From: Balamuthia mandrillaris
Lineage: Eukaryota; Discosea; Longamoebia; Balamuthiidae
Length of the DNA stretch: 27,578 bases
Reading direction: 5' to 3'
NCBI GenBank assembly: GCA_031835245.1
Contig: JAVKOQ010000559.1
Coordinates: 1-27,578, forward strand
Below are positions 10,975 through 20,609 of the stretch, piece by piece; position 1 is the first letter of the stretch; every line of letters starts with the position of its first letter. Position numbers and translations under genes: made by a program. The notes below the pieces were generated by a model that was given only the letters and a program-made list of their open reading frames with translations, made no database searches and was not told where the DNA came from.

Positions 10975-13581
10975 CATGGATCAGTAAACGCAGAGAATCG
11001 AGGATGATAAATGAGAACAAGAGAAGGAAGGAAGACTGAAAGAGAGAGAGAGGAGGCAAGGGGTAAAGGTACATCGAAGGCGCTCTTCCATGGTGCCTTT
11101 TTGCACGATAGAAAGGCCAGTCACAAATTCTCTAAAGTTGATCTTGCCGTCCTTGTTGTGGTCAAAAGCGCTAAAGTTTTGCTCCAAAATGAGAGGGTCG
11201 GTGATGCCGATGGCTTTGAGGCCTTCCTCAAACTCTTCTCTTCCAACACAGCCATCTTTAGCTTGTCCCTGCCAGTTCGAATACAATTGCTCGAGTTCTT
11301 CTTTGCTGACTACAGGAGTGAAAAAAAACTAGAGTAAGAGAAAAGAAAACAGAAGTGAAAAGAGAAAGGAGAACGATGCGAACAGTGGGTAGTCTCCTCT
11401 AACTGCTCGAACAGAGCTTTGGTCTCTTCTCGTCTAAATAAGTCCAACTCAGAACTCAAAGAGAAGGAAGAGCCTTGCAGGTTCGGCGTCGCAAGCGGGA
11501 AAAACACAGACGCCACTGTGGACGAGGATTTTTCTCCTCCGTTCGATGAAGAAGCAGAAGAGGATGAGGAGGAAGAAGACGATGACGCAGAAGAAGATGG
11601 TCGATCGGCAGGTCGCTCAAAGACGCTTCCTGATTTTAATTTACGTTGGCGTACAGGAGAGCCCGGTGGCGATGTTCGTGGTGTGGTGATGGGAGAACCC
11701 AGCAAAGAAGGGCTGGGCGTTATGATTGGGGAGACGAGTGGGTTCTGCGCACTGATGCGCAGTTTAAGGGTTCTTGCCGAGTCCCTAAAGTACTTGTCGA
11801 AAGCAGCTGCAAGACTCTGTTGGCTGTCAATTGTTACTGGGTCGCCTTCGTCGTCCTTTTATTTTTCAACAAAAAGAATGTGTAAAAATTTAAGAAAAGA
11901 GCAAATGAAAGAAAAAAGCAAATACCAAGTAGGTCAACACAAGCGAAGTTCCATACTTGGCTTGCAGTTCGTTGAGAAGAGCTGTGTAGCTCACAGTTTT
12001 AGGGACTTCCACTACTCGAATGTCCTTTCCTTCTCCAAAATAGCATTTCAACAAAACCTAACAATAACAGAGACAGAGAGAGAGAGAAAAAAAAAATAAC
12101 TATGATGCACAAACAAAAGCAGCAATAAGAAAAAGAGAACATACCTTGGCCTCATAGGACTCCTCCTTATCGAAAAACTCTTTCCAAATGGTACCAATCA
12201 TTCTGGAGACATGCCTCGAGATTTTCGAGTCCTTGTTGCTGTCATGCACCCTCTTTATCTTGAATAGCAACGACCTGATCTTCTCCTCCACGGTGTTGTC
12301 TTTGGGGTGACGACTCTTCTGTCTCCATGCCTCTAATTCCTTGGTAGAGCTTTGCTTCAAAGCGCGCAACACGCTGGCGAGCTGATCCACGCAGCCGGCA
12401 TCGAAGGAAAGGGCGTATTGGTTGAGTTTGTGTTGTTCCTCGGCTTCCATTTCGCCGACATTGATGATGTTGTCCAACCCTTTCAAAATGTCTTGCACAA
12501 ACTCAAAGTTGAAGGAAGGGCCACAAAACTTGTAGATTTTGGTTAAGATCTGGTCGTAGACTTTGAAATGGCTGAGCGCTTTTGCCAAAGCACCAACTGT
12601 GCCTTGTTCCACCAAATACCTGGTTGTTGAAATCTTATCTTTAGCATTGCTGAAGAGGGAGAAAAAGAAAGAATGAAGAGAGAAGGAAGAAACAGAAGAA
12701 CGAAGAAGAAAGCGTACTCTATCTGAGGAGGAGTGCCTCGCGTGATGTATTTGATCACTTTAGCAACCTTCCACCGAATGAGCTCGTCGGTTGCAAGCAG
12801 CGACAGCAGCTCAGGCACTATCTTGGCCTTGATTATGGCCTGCACTCGCTTGCAAACACCAGCTAGCACAATTAAACACTCGCAGGCGCTCACACGAACC
12901 AGTTCGTCTTCCGCCAGCAAAAGCTGCAACAGAGCCTCACATAACTTGGCATCCAGCAGGAATTGAGTCTGTTTATCATCGAAGCGCAACACGTAGGCTA
13001 TTGTTTGCAAAGTGCCTCTGGTCACTCTTGAATCAGGATGCCTGCTTTTGCAAGAGGAGTTGAAGAGTAAGAATGGTGTTTGTTTCGCCCATAAGAGTAG
13101 TAAGCCCACTTACTGTAGAACCTCAATGAGACGTTTGCAAATGTTAGGCTCTGGAACGCCAGGCAGCACTATTGCGAGAGCAGAGCATACATTGGCTAAC
13201 ACCTCTGGATCATTCAAAAACAACAATGCTCCAAGTTGAGGCAACATTGGACTTATCTGTCGAAAGAAAGGTTAGAAGGGTTATACCTTTGAGTTGTTGA
13301 AGGAATAACTGCAAACCATGTCCCAAGCAGGAAGCTTGTCTCTTGAGTGGGTTACACCACAAAGCAACGACAAAACCCAACTGATGTTGCGCTGGACGTC
13401 GATATTGTTGGTATTAGCAGAGATAACAATTAACGGGTGCAGCACATTCTCTCTAAGAAGATAATCACGACATTCGGGGTTATGAGCAGCCAAACACCCC
13501 AAACAAAGAATGCACTAATGAGAGAGAGAGAGAAAGGCAGAGACAGAGAAATAAAGAAAAAGAGATTATCAATACAAAGCT

Positions 13582-13617
<36 letters not shown>

Positions 13618-15138
13618 AACTGACCTGCTGGACAATTTCAAACACATTGCAAGTTAAGAGCTTAATGAGAATAGGAACAGCGCCCTCGGAGATAACCAAT
13701 TTTTTGAAAAACATTTGAGAGGGGTGCAACAACGAGTCTGCTGGAGTGGAGGCTATTCTTGGTCCCGGTGCAAAGAAGGTCAATATTTGAGCGGCCAATA
13801 ACTAAGTTTTGTTTTTTAAAAAAGGTAAGGTTAATAACGAACAAGCAGGCCTTCAGATAAGAGTTAAAAAAGCAAGTATACCTGGATTTGAGTATTACTA
13901 GAGTATTGCAACAAGTGAACGATACGAGGAATGATGGAAGTCTGAACGATGACTTCAAACACTTTGATGAGGACCTCGGCAACTCCTCTTCTTTCCTGCG
14001 GTGTTGCAAACACATCTACCAAAGACAGCAGCTTTGCAATGTTGCTCAATGCTTCTAGCTGGGAGTGAATGCTGTCCGAGTTGAGTCCCTGCACAAACGC
14101 AGCAAACTTTTCGAGCAACTTTTGGCACTCGTTGATGAGTCGCACCTGTTGTTATTGTTGTTGTAAGTAATTGATTACTATTCGAATAAGATAGGAACAA
14201 GCACAACAAGGACTTCAGCACAACAAAACGAGAAAGATATTAAGACCTTATCAAGTGAAGAAAGGTCGCCCAAAGAGCGAGTACTCATCTTCATGCTGTC
14301 CCTACTTGACTGGGCGTAAATCTCACGCGCGTTATCTTTTTTAATGGAGTTTCGGATGTTGTCAAAGTTGGAGTTCTTCTTGAATTGAGCAAAGAAGCCC
14401 TTTATCTTTTTGTGTACTTCTTGTCTTTGCTGGTAATATCAATAACATGCAGAGTGTCAGCGTGAGTATAAAATAGAAAACGGCATTCAAAAACAAGAGA
14501 AAGAAACCTTCTCCGGAGCATTGGTTTCCCGTTTTCTCTTTCCAGAGGATTGTAACTGCAACTTTCCGGAGGCTTTATAGTCTTGTTGTAACCTGATTAT
14601 GTTGTTGTTAGTTTATTGCGTGTGCCTTAGTTGTTGTGTTTAGTGTTTCGTGGGCGTTTTTCTTGTTGGTTTGTTCGTTGAGAGTCACTCACCAATTAGT
14701 CATAGCAGCAAGAAACTCACTCCATTCTACCGTGCCGGACCGATCGGTGTCTATCGTTTTCATGAGCTCTTTGAGCTCTTCGGGAGAGGGCTCCTCGTCC
14801 AGAATGGCCGTCATGACTTTGTTGTGGCAATCAATCCGTTACCAAGCGTCACGTAAAAAAAACAAAAAAAAGAAAACACACTCACCCGTTTTAAGCTCGT
14901 TGGCGTCAATGCTTCCGTTTCCATCCTTATCGCAAATAGCAAAAGCCTTCTTGATCTCTGCTACTTGCAGGTCCGTCAGTTTTTCCTCCTGCATACACAA
15001 AAAAAATGAAATGAAATGAAAGCATCTGTTAGGTTCCTGGTAAAAGCGGTGAGGACAACACAACACCACATCATCAACCGACGCCGTCGGCTCAACGATG
15101 ATCACCACGCACGCGGAGGAGAACGATTGATTACCATG
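10461..15138 (-). CDS. Fusion: EF-hand pair - importin-alpha-like ARM solenoid - PB1 - four EF-hands (about 16 exons)
   Basis: Exons in coding order: 15138-15136 (ATG only), 14988-14886, 14816-14693, 14592-14508, 14429-14247, 14145-13882, 13801-13625, 13514-13287, 13256-13114, 13041-12718, 12649-12145, 12057-11926, 11855-11384, 11309-11073, 10919-10770, 10681-10461. All junctions are GT-AG and in phase, about 1116 residues. Parts: two calmodulin-type EF loops (about 21-32 and 58-69); a basic KRKRE stretch; ARM repeats (about 167-690) with the importin-alpha ARM10 signature GLDNIINVGE; a PB1 domain (about 714-791) with the conserved Lys and acidic DDEGDPVTI motif; a Ser/Pro linker; one degenerate and three canonical EF-hands in calcineurin-B/NCS style (loops about 964-975, 1000-1011, 1044-1055); a Glu-rich tail. 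An in-frame stop directly precedes the PB1 exon, and no Met follows for about 270 residues, so PB1 cannot start alone. The start is uncertain: ATG at 14994 without the first intron is the alternative. The combination is unknown to me. Confidence 0.8.
10923..10971 (-). repeat. (GA)n tract, CT on the sense strand of the fusion gene
   Basis: About 48 bases of GA on the plus strand, CT in the transcript, near the 3' splice site of the intron between the third- and second-last exons. Other tracts of the same polarity are at 11040-11052, 12068-12084, 13519-13534 and 13586-13612 in introns of this gene. Confidence 0.9.
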
Positions 15139-15519
15139 TTGTTGTTTTCTACTTTGTTTTTTTGTATGTACACTACACAAAAACCGTGGCCTACCAAGTA
15201 TGCCCCGTGCTCTTTTTTACAAAAAAAAAAAAACAAATTGAAGGTAGTGGGGCAACCCGTGTGGTTCGCTGGGGCGAGAGCCTCTCTGCTGCCAATGTTG
15301 TCTCCTCCGCGGTGTTACGTCTGTTTTTTCTGGCGACAATGCAAGTACTTGCACGAGGAGTAATTTATAGAACGAGGTGGCGATTTTTCTTTGCGGGAAA
15401 TTTGAAAATTTACTTGGAAATACGTCAATTATCGCGCACGGTTGATAAATTGTTTTCTTGATTAATTATTGTCGATAGTTGTCCACAAAATAGAAGAAAA
15501 GAAAGAAAGAAAGAAAGAG
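15139..15519. promoter_or_regulatory. Divergent upstream region of the fusion gene and the small ribosomal-like gene
   Basis: The region is 381 bases between divergent starts. It has a mixed-composition block (15240-15360), then an AT-rich block with several TATCG/CGATA words (15380-15485), then a GAAA run just before the next start codon. No RNA gene or convincing coding frame is visible. Confidence 0.4.
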
Positions 15520-15884
15520 ATGTGGTTCGCTACGCTGAGCCGTTCCGTGGCTGCCGGAACCAGCCGGGCCTCCAGCACCAACACCGCCCATGCCATCACT
15601 GTACATCAATGCTCGTTCACACCCATTCTTTCCCCTTCTTTTCGCTCACTTGCAAATACAAAAACAAAACAAAAATTAAAAAAAAGATTTGGCAACAGCG
15701 GAGCCAAAGCGGAGCGGGCTACAGGCTGCTGGCCAAAGGAGCGGCCAAGAAGAGGTGGTCCCTGCGACGGGCCGGCGGCAAAACCACCAGCTATCAACAT
15801 CCCAGAGGGCAGGGCGGCAAAACAAAAGAGCTGCACAAGGGCCTGTACTGGCACTGGAAACGACTCTTTCCTGGCAAATTCTAA
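15520..15884 (+). CDS. Small basic, probably mitochondrial ribosomal protein (bL35m-like), 2 exons
   Basis: Exons are 15520-15600 and 15687-15884, GT-AG and in phase, 92 residues. The first exon encodes a Ser/Arg/Ala-rich stretch without acidic residues (MWFATLSRSVAAGTSRASS), typical of a mitochondrial presequence. The second encodes a very basic, aromatic segment with AKGAAKKRW, similar to the K(G/A)AAKR(F/W) core of bL35, then GGKTTSYQHPRGQGGKTKE and a C-terminal WHWKRLFPGKF. The match to bL35m is short, so another small mitoribosomal protein is possible. Exon 2 uses mostly G/C-ending codons. It is convergent with KGD4, another mitochondrial gene, with 161 bases between them. Confidence 0.6.
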
Positions 15885-16045
15885 GATGAGAACCAAAAAG
15901 AATACTTTTTTTTTCAACCCCTAGTTAGTCTTTTTTTGTTTGTTTGGCTCCTACAAAGAGACCTTTTTTTTTGTGTACATGTGAAGAGAACAACGAGATG
16001 CCGAGTCCTTGTGATTTGTGTTATTTTTCTTCGTCTTGTGCTCTT

Positions 16046-16388
16046 CTAGTCTCGTGCTCCTCCCAACTATTGATTTGTTTTTTCATTTTTTGTTAGGGCC
16101 AGACAGTGCAGCGAAATGGAAAGAGAAGAGAGGGAAAGCAAAGAAAATAGAGAGAGGGCGCACTTCGATGAGCTCGATTGCTTCTGTAGGAAGAGACTTG
16201 CGGTGGTAGCGGGCGGGCAGATCGTCCAATGCCTCGGCAGAGGGCGCGCCCCGACCAGCGGGCGTTCCCATGAGGGACATTGGAGCATTTCCACCAGTGA
16301 CGGCCGCGTGAGAGCTGCTCCCTCCATGCCTTTGCGGGAAGCGAATCAGCGGCACATGGCGTCGGGCTTGCGTCCGTAAACTTTGCAT
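16046..16388 (-). CDS. KGD4: KGD4/MRPS36-like subunit of mitochondrial 2-oxoglutarate dehydrogenase, 2 exons
   Basis: KGD4 (Ymr31/MRPS36) tethers the E3 component to the E1-E2 core of the 2-oxoglutarate dehydrogenase complex in the mitochondrial matrix. Exons are 16388-16164 and 16066-16046, GT-AG and in phase, 81 residues. The N-terminus is Arg/His/Ser-rich (MQSLRTQARRHVPLIRF), fitting a targeting peptide. The C-terminal block LPARYHRKSLPTEAIELIE, completed across the intron by LGGARD and a stop, matches the family signature LP.RF.RKPL..EE...I..GG. The last exon is only 21 bases, easily missed; without splicing the frame ends in a Phe/Leu-rich artefact. It is divergent from the YEATS gene (147 bases). 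Confidence 0.85.
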
Positions 16389-16535
16389 GCTGTTCTATCC
16401 CTCTGATCTTTCTCTGTTGTTTGTTTTTTTGTCGCTACTTTTTTCTTTGTCGACCGAAATGACGTACAGGAGTTCGAATCCCGCCATCAACAATTTGATT
16501 ATTCCAGCCATTAAAGCTGCAGGATGTGAGCACAA
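16389..16535. promoter_or_regulatory. Divergent promoter of KGD4 and the YEATS gene
   Basis: Only 147 bases separate the two start codons, so both promoters and 5' leaders must fit here. The left half is T/C-rich (16400-16455). No TATA box is evident. Confidence 0.4.
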
Positions 16536-17949
16536 ATGGTGGTCATCCAAACCAAAAATAAAAAAAGAAAGATGGAGAACAAACAAAGCAACACGAGCTC
16601 ACACAAGCGCAAACGGAGGAGTAGAAGCAACAGTCTTGTAGCGGGTTGGTACTTTTTAGATTCCCCCCTTTTTTCTATCTCTCTCTCTCTCTCTTATTTC
16701 AGTCTTTTCTCAACAACAGCAGCAGCAGAGGAACAACACAACAATGGTTCTGTTGCCTCCTCCTCTTCTTCGAGTCAGCTCCCTCCTTCCACTTCTTCTT
16801 CCTCCTCTCCTTCCTCCAAGGGCGGAGGCAGCAAGGCAAACAAAACAAAGCGATTGAAGGGGGTGGTGGTCGAGCGGGCGGTCGTCTATGGCAACAAGGC
16901 CTGGTGGTTGGGCAAAAAGGCGGACGAGCTGCACACCCACCGTTGGACGGCGTTCGTGAGGGGTCCTGCTGGCGATGAGGACATATCCTACTTTGTCAAG
17001 AAAGTCGTCTTCACGTTGCACCCAAGCTTCAAAGACCCTGTCCGAGGTTCTCTTTCTCTTCTTTATTCTCTTCTCTGCTTTTTTGTTTTCTATTCTGCTC
17101 TCTGCTCTCTGCTCTCTGCTCTCTCCTCTCTGCTCTCTGCTCTCTGCTCTCTCCTCTCATTCTCTCTTATCTTGTATTTCTAATATGCTCTGAGGGCGAT
17201 GGTGATGAATGTGAGCAGTGGTGGACAAGCCGCCATTCGAAATCACAGAAACGGGATGGGGAGAGTTTGAGCTAGCCATTCGCATACACTTTGTGGACGC
17301 GTCAGAGCGGCCGGTGGACCTCTACCATCCGTTGGTGCTGTATCCGTTAGAGCCGGAGGGACCAGCGCTGGTCCCAGGCACCGTGTCGGATGCCGTACGC
17401 CGCAGCGAAAAGATACCAGTCGTTCGAGAGAACTACGACGAGATCGTCTTCAAGAACCCAACTGAGTACTTCAACAACATCCTGCAAGAACACAAGAGGA
17501 AAGTGGCAGCAAAGAGTGCCGCTACCACCTCTGTCACTGCCACCACAACAACCACTGCCACTTCCTCTTCTTCTGCCACCACTCCCAAAAAGACACCTGC
17601 CCACAAGAAGCAACGCCTTTCTAAAAACCAAAACACGCAACAAGCCTCGGAAACTGCTTCTGTCCTCGGTATCTCTCTGCTCTCTGCTTCTCTCTTTGCG
17701 CTTCTTTCCTCTTTTTGTATCTCACCAAGAGGTTTCGTGTTTACAGGAGCGGTGCCAAAGGAGGATGAGGTGGCCAAGAAAGAGAAGCTGGACTTGGCAA
17801 AGCTCAACAAGGCCAGAGACATCATCAAACAGGAAATCATAAAGGTTCGCGACAACTACGAGCAGAAAGACCTGGAGTGCCGACGCATGCGGCACGAAGT
17901 CACCACAATGCTGGAATACCTCAACGCCGCTCATTCTCTCCTTACGTAG
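16536..17949 (+). CDS. YEATS4: YEATS-domain protein, GAS41/Yaf9 (YEATS4) type, 4 exons
   Basis: GAS41/Yaf9 reads acylated histone lysines and is a subunit of SWR1/SRCAP and NuA4/TIP60 chromatin complexes. Exons are 16536-16648, 16703-17046, 17219-17668 and 17747-17949, in phase, 369 residues. Residues 1-37 are basic, 54-76 Ser-rich. The YEATS domain starts at about 88 ([15 protein letters not shown]), then [12 protein letters not shown] (115-126), the [17 protein letters not shown] block, and [15 protein letters not shown] (156-170) with the aromatic-cage Trp at about 166. A Thr/Ser/Lys-rich spacer leads to a C-terminal coiled coil (about 305-365), as in GAS41. The protein is longer than human GAS41 (227 residues) because of the N-terminal and spacer insertions. 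The first intron boundary is uncertain, since the frame is open through it. Intron 2 is a CTCTCTG array. Confidence 0.9.
17091..17160 (+). repeat. Heptamer (CTCTCTG)n array in YEATS intron 2
   Basis: Tandem seven-base units in a higher-order pattern: three CTCTCTG units then one CTCTCTC unit, the whole block appearing twice, on the sense strand of the intron. Confidence 0.85.
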
Positions 17950-18203
17950 TTTCTTCTCTTCTCTGCTATTCTGTGTAAAAGTTACTTCTCTGTCTCCTTC
18001 TTCCTTCTCTCAGCACACTAGTGGCTTGTTTGTGATCTCAGGACAAAAAAAAAACAAGAAATGGTGCTTCTTAGAAGAATGAGACTTGTGTTGTACAAAC
18101 AAACAACAAACAAAGGTTTGTTGGGAGGTTGCGATAAAAGTGGACAGGCTAGGTGAGGATAAGGGAGAGAGAGAGAGAGAGAGGGAGAGAGAGGTAAATA
18201 TTT

Positions 18204-18778
18204 TTAGGAAGGCTTCCATTGTTGTTGGGAGCCAGAGAAGGCAGTAGCAGAGCCGCTGGCAGCCACCAACCTATCATAGTGGCTGTTTTTTTTGTTGTTG
18301 AAAAACGGTGAGCAACCGAAGTGCGAAAATGAGGAGAGAAAAAAATACACACATTTTACAGTAAGGAGTATTGTCAGGGGCAACAAAGCCACCCCAGTTG
18401 GCGCCAGTAAGGGTCTTCTTGCACTCCACACAGCGCAAGCACTTGTCGTGCCAGATCTGACCTTCCACTTTATTGTTTATAAAACGTTTTAATCATTGGA
18501 GAACGAGTTATTCAAAACAGGCCTCACTGTTTGCTAGTCCTCTCGTCTCTCGTCTCTCTCGAAAGCCCTTCTCTCTCGTTTTTCTCTCTAAGAAAAAAAA
18601 CCGTGGGTCTAATCTTCTCTCATCCATCAGAAAAAAAAAGAAAAGAAAAGAAAACGAATACGAGAGAGTAAAGAAAAAAATACACACTTTTCACGGTCTC
18701 AGCGGGATACACGGTCTTTTGGCATCCGGTGCACTTGACGGAAGGGGCTCCTCCCCAACGAGGCTTGGCTCCGCTCAT
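18204..18778 (-). CDS. Single-LIM-domain protein, 94 residues, 3 exons
   Basis: LIM domains are double zinc fingers used for protein binding, often on actin or in transcription complexes. Exons are 18778-18688, 18467-18353 and 18282-18204, GT-AG and in phase. Zinc ligands are complete: C16-x2-C19-x17-H37-x2-C40, then C43-x2-C46-x20-C67-x2-H70. The start MSGAKPRWGGAPSVKCTGC and the short Ser/Gln tail (FSGSQQQWKPS) resemble small CRIP/LIM-only proteins, such as the Dictyostelium Lim proteins, but one LIM domain cannot be placed further. It is convergent with the YEATS gene (254 bases, with a GA/CT tract at 18165-18192) and shares orientation with the FTS gene upstream. Confidence 0.9.
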
Positions 18779-19058
18779 TATTTTTTAAGTTGGTGGAGGA
18801 AGGCTTTTGGGGGGGTTGGGGTTGGGGTGGTTTTGTGGAAGAAAGAAAAAAAGGGAAAATGAAAAACAAAAAAAAATGAAATAAAAAAAAGGCGAATGAT
18901 CATTTGTGGTTGGCTGCTCCTAAATTGCAATACTGGAGATTGGCGTTTAGGTGGATGCACCTTACGCGAAGGAAAACCCCTCGTACAAAATCTCGTGTCG
19001 ACCTTGGGACCAAAATAACAGCATTTTTTTTTCTGCAGGAGGAGATGGCTGGGGTTTT

Positions 19059-20609
19059 TTAATACTTGATGTTGATGATTTTGGAAACACCCTTGGCCAA
19101 CCAAGCGAGAGCACCTTCTTCCTCATCGCGGTCCTCTTTCTGTGTTGTTTGTTTGTTTGTTTGTTTGTTTGTTTGTTTGTTTGTTTGTTTGTTTGTTTGT
19201 TTGTTTGTTTGTTTGTTTGTTTGTTTGTTTGTTTGTTTGTTTGTTTGTTTGTTTGTTTGTTTGTTTGTTTGTTTGTTTGTTTGTTTGTTTGTTTGTTTGT
19301 TTGCATTGAAGGCATACAGTTCGTGAGAATTGGCCAATGATATAACAAACATACACGCATGATTAGTGATGATGATGGGAGTGTTACCTGCAATAGATGA
19401 TCCCGCATGGGGCCGTGGTAGCGGTTGTTCCACTCGGTAAACCGCAGGGAAGAACTGTCGGGATTTATATGTACATTTTCGATGGATTGTTGCACGCACT
19501 CGCTAACTTTGGCTTTGAATTGGGCGGCATCGTTTTGAAAACTGAATGAATAGATGAAGAAAGGGAAGGGAAGAAGCAGAGAAGCAAAGTGAGAGAAGTA
19601 AGAATTACATGTGCCAAGAGGGAAAAACGAGAGAAAGAAAGCGTACAGTTCTGCAGCTTCATGGTTTGAAACATTTTGAACGTCGACTTGGTAGAAAAGC
19701 TTCTTAATGTAAGCAAGAACGTGCCAGATGTGATTCTTGTTGGGTGTCCACCCGTTTGGAAAGGCAGGCGATACATTCAACTTGCCATCTGAAGGAGACA
19801 CCGCTGGGTGATACACAAAGCTGACGAATTGCACCTCTGGTGCTGACTCTGGATAACTGGTTTTAGAAGAAGAGAGAAAGAAGAGGAGGAGAAAAAGGTG
19901 AGCAGAGACGAAAGAACAAACGACAAAGAGCGTAGAAAATGGGCCTTTGGCGTGGTAGATAAAAGTTGCAAACAAAACCGTACTTTGAAGGAATAAATAG
20001 AATAAACTTAAAGACAGCCTTACGATAAGGGCCCTGTCGGATAAATATGACACCATGCCACTCTTTGAACAAAAGTTAGTTGGTTCGAGAAGAAGAAGAA
20101 CAAAGAAGAACGAAGAACGAAGAACGAAGAACGAAGAACGGAGAACAGAGAAGAACGAAGTTCTGGTACTTACCAAAAAGTGTTTGCGCAGAGGGCAATA
20201 CAAAGATACCACCAGGCACAAACTGCGGCAAATGCTTACTGTGTTTAATAATCAAATCAGGAATCAGCTGAACCGCAAGCAAACAATTTTTTTTGTTGTT
20301 TGGAATAACGTACTACTCAATGAGAATAGTATATTCTCGAAAGTACTTGGAGAAGAAATGTTGTGGTGCGGAAGAAGAGCATTGAGTAGCGGCAGTTTCC
20401 GGTAGCGGGGACGTCGTCGCTCCCGCTACCCCATTCCGAACTTCTCCTGCTTTCCCCGAAGCCTCGCTAGAGGGAAACAAAGCAACGTCTTCGTTAGGCA
20501 CCGGTTGTTGGTTCTCCTTTTCATCCTCGCAGGCCGCGACCACTTTGTGATCCTCCTCGTCGTTCCCCACCGTTTCCCTCTCTTCTCCCTCCACCACCAT
20601 TTCCGCCAT
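19059..20609 (-). CDS. AKTIP: FTS/AKTIP homologue: inactive E2-like UEV protein, 6 exons
   Basis: FTS is the ubiquitin-E2-variant subunit of the FTS-Hook-FHIP complex, which links endosomes to dynein. Exons in coding order are 20609-20317, 20238-20174, 20062-19984, 19856-19647, 19541-19388 and 19139-19059, GT-AG and in phase, 293 residues (292 in human). After an acidic, low-complexity N-terminus (about 90 residues), the UEV fold matches AKTIP: FREYTILI, VPGGIFVLPS, EWHGVIFIRQGPYRKAVFKF, IPSNYPES, then VYHPAVSPSDGKLNVSPAF, with no Cys where active E2s carry the catalytic one, and NHIWHVLAYIKKLFY. The C-terminus (ALAWLAKGVSKIINIKY) is close to the AGLSWVKPG region. For exon 2 an upstream acceptor (20268) would break the frame. 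Intron 5 is almost all (TTTG)n. It is divergent from DEPDC5. Confidence 0.92.
19146..19303. repeat. (TTTG)n microsatellite, about 39 uninterrupted copies, in FTS intron 5
   Basis: About 158 bases of perfect TTTG repeat. In the transcript it reads CAAA, so it is purine-rich on the sense strand, unlike the CT tracts of other introns. It encodes an artefactual KQTNKQTN frame on the minus strand. Confidence 0.95.
20090..20160. repeat. GAACGAA heptamer repeat in FTS intron 2
   Basis: About eight imperfect seven-base units (GAAGAAC type) lie within the intron at 20063-20173. On the sense strand the unit reads GTTCTTC, so it keeps the pyrimidine polarity. Confidence 0.85.

Noticed and set aside
15380-15485. 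TATCG/CGATA words here and near 20677 as a shared promoter element
   Set aside because: Too short and AT-rich to separate from chance by eye.
19146-19303. Regular short repeats as a possible CRISPR array
   Set aside because: Pure tetranucleotide microsatellite with no spacers, in a eukaryotic intron.
18962-20221. Minus-strand frame of 419 codons containing KQTN repeats
   Set aside because: It reads through FTS introns and the TTTG microsatellite; splicing gives a proper FTS protein instead.
20241-20316. Coding segment reading QLIPDLIIKHS in FTS between exons 1 and 2
   Set aside because: Including it needs a non-canonical splice border; the canonical acceptor at 20239 keeps frame and family length.
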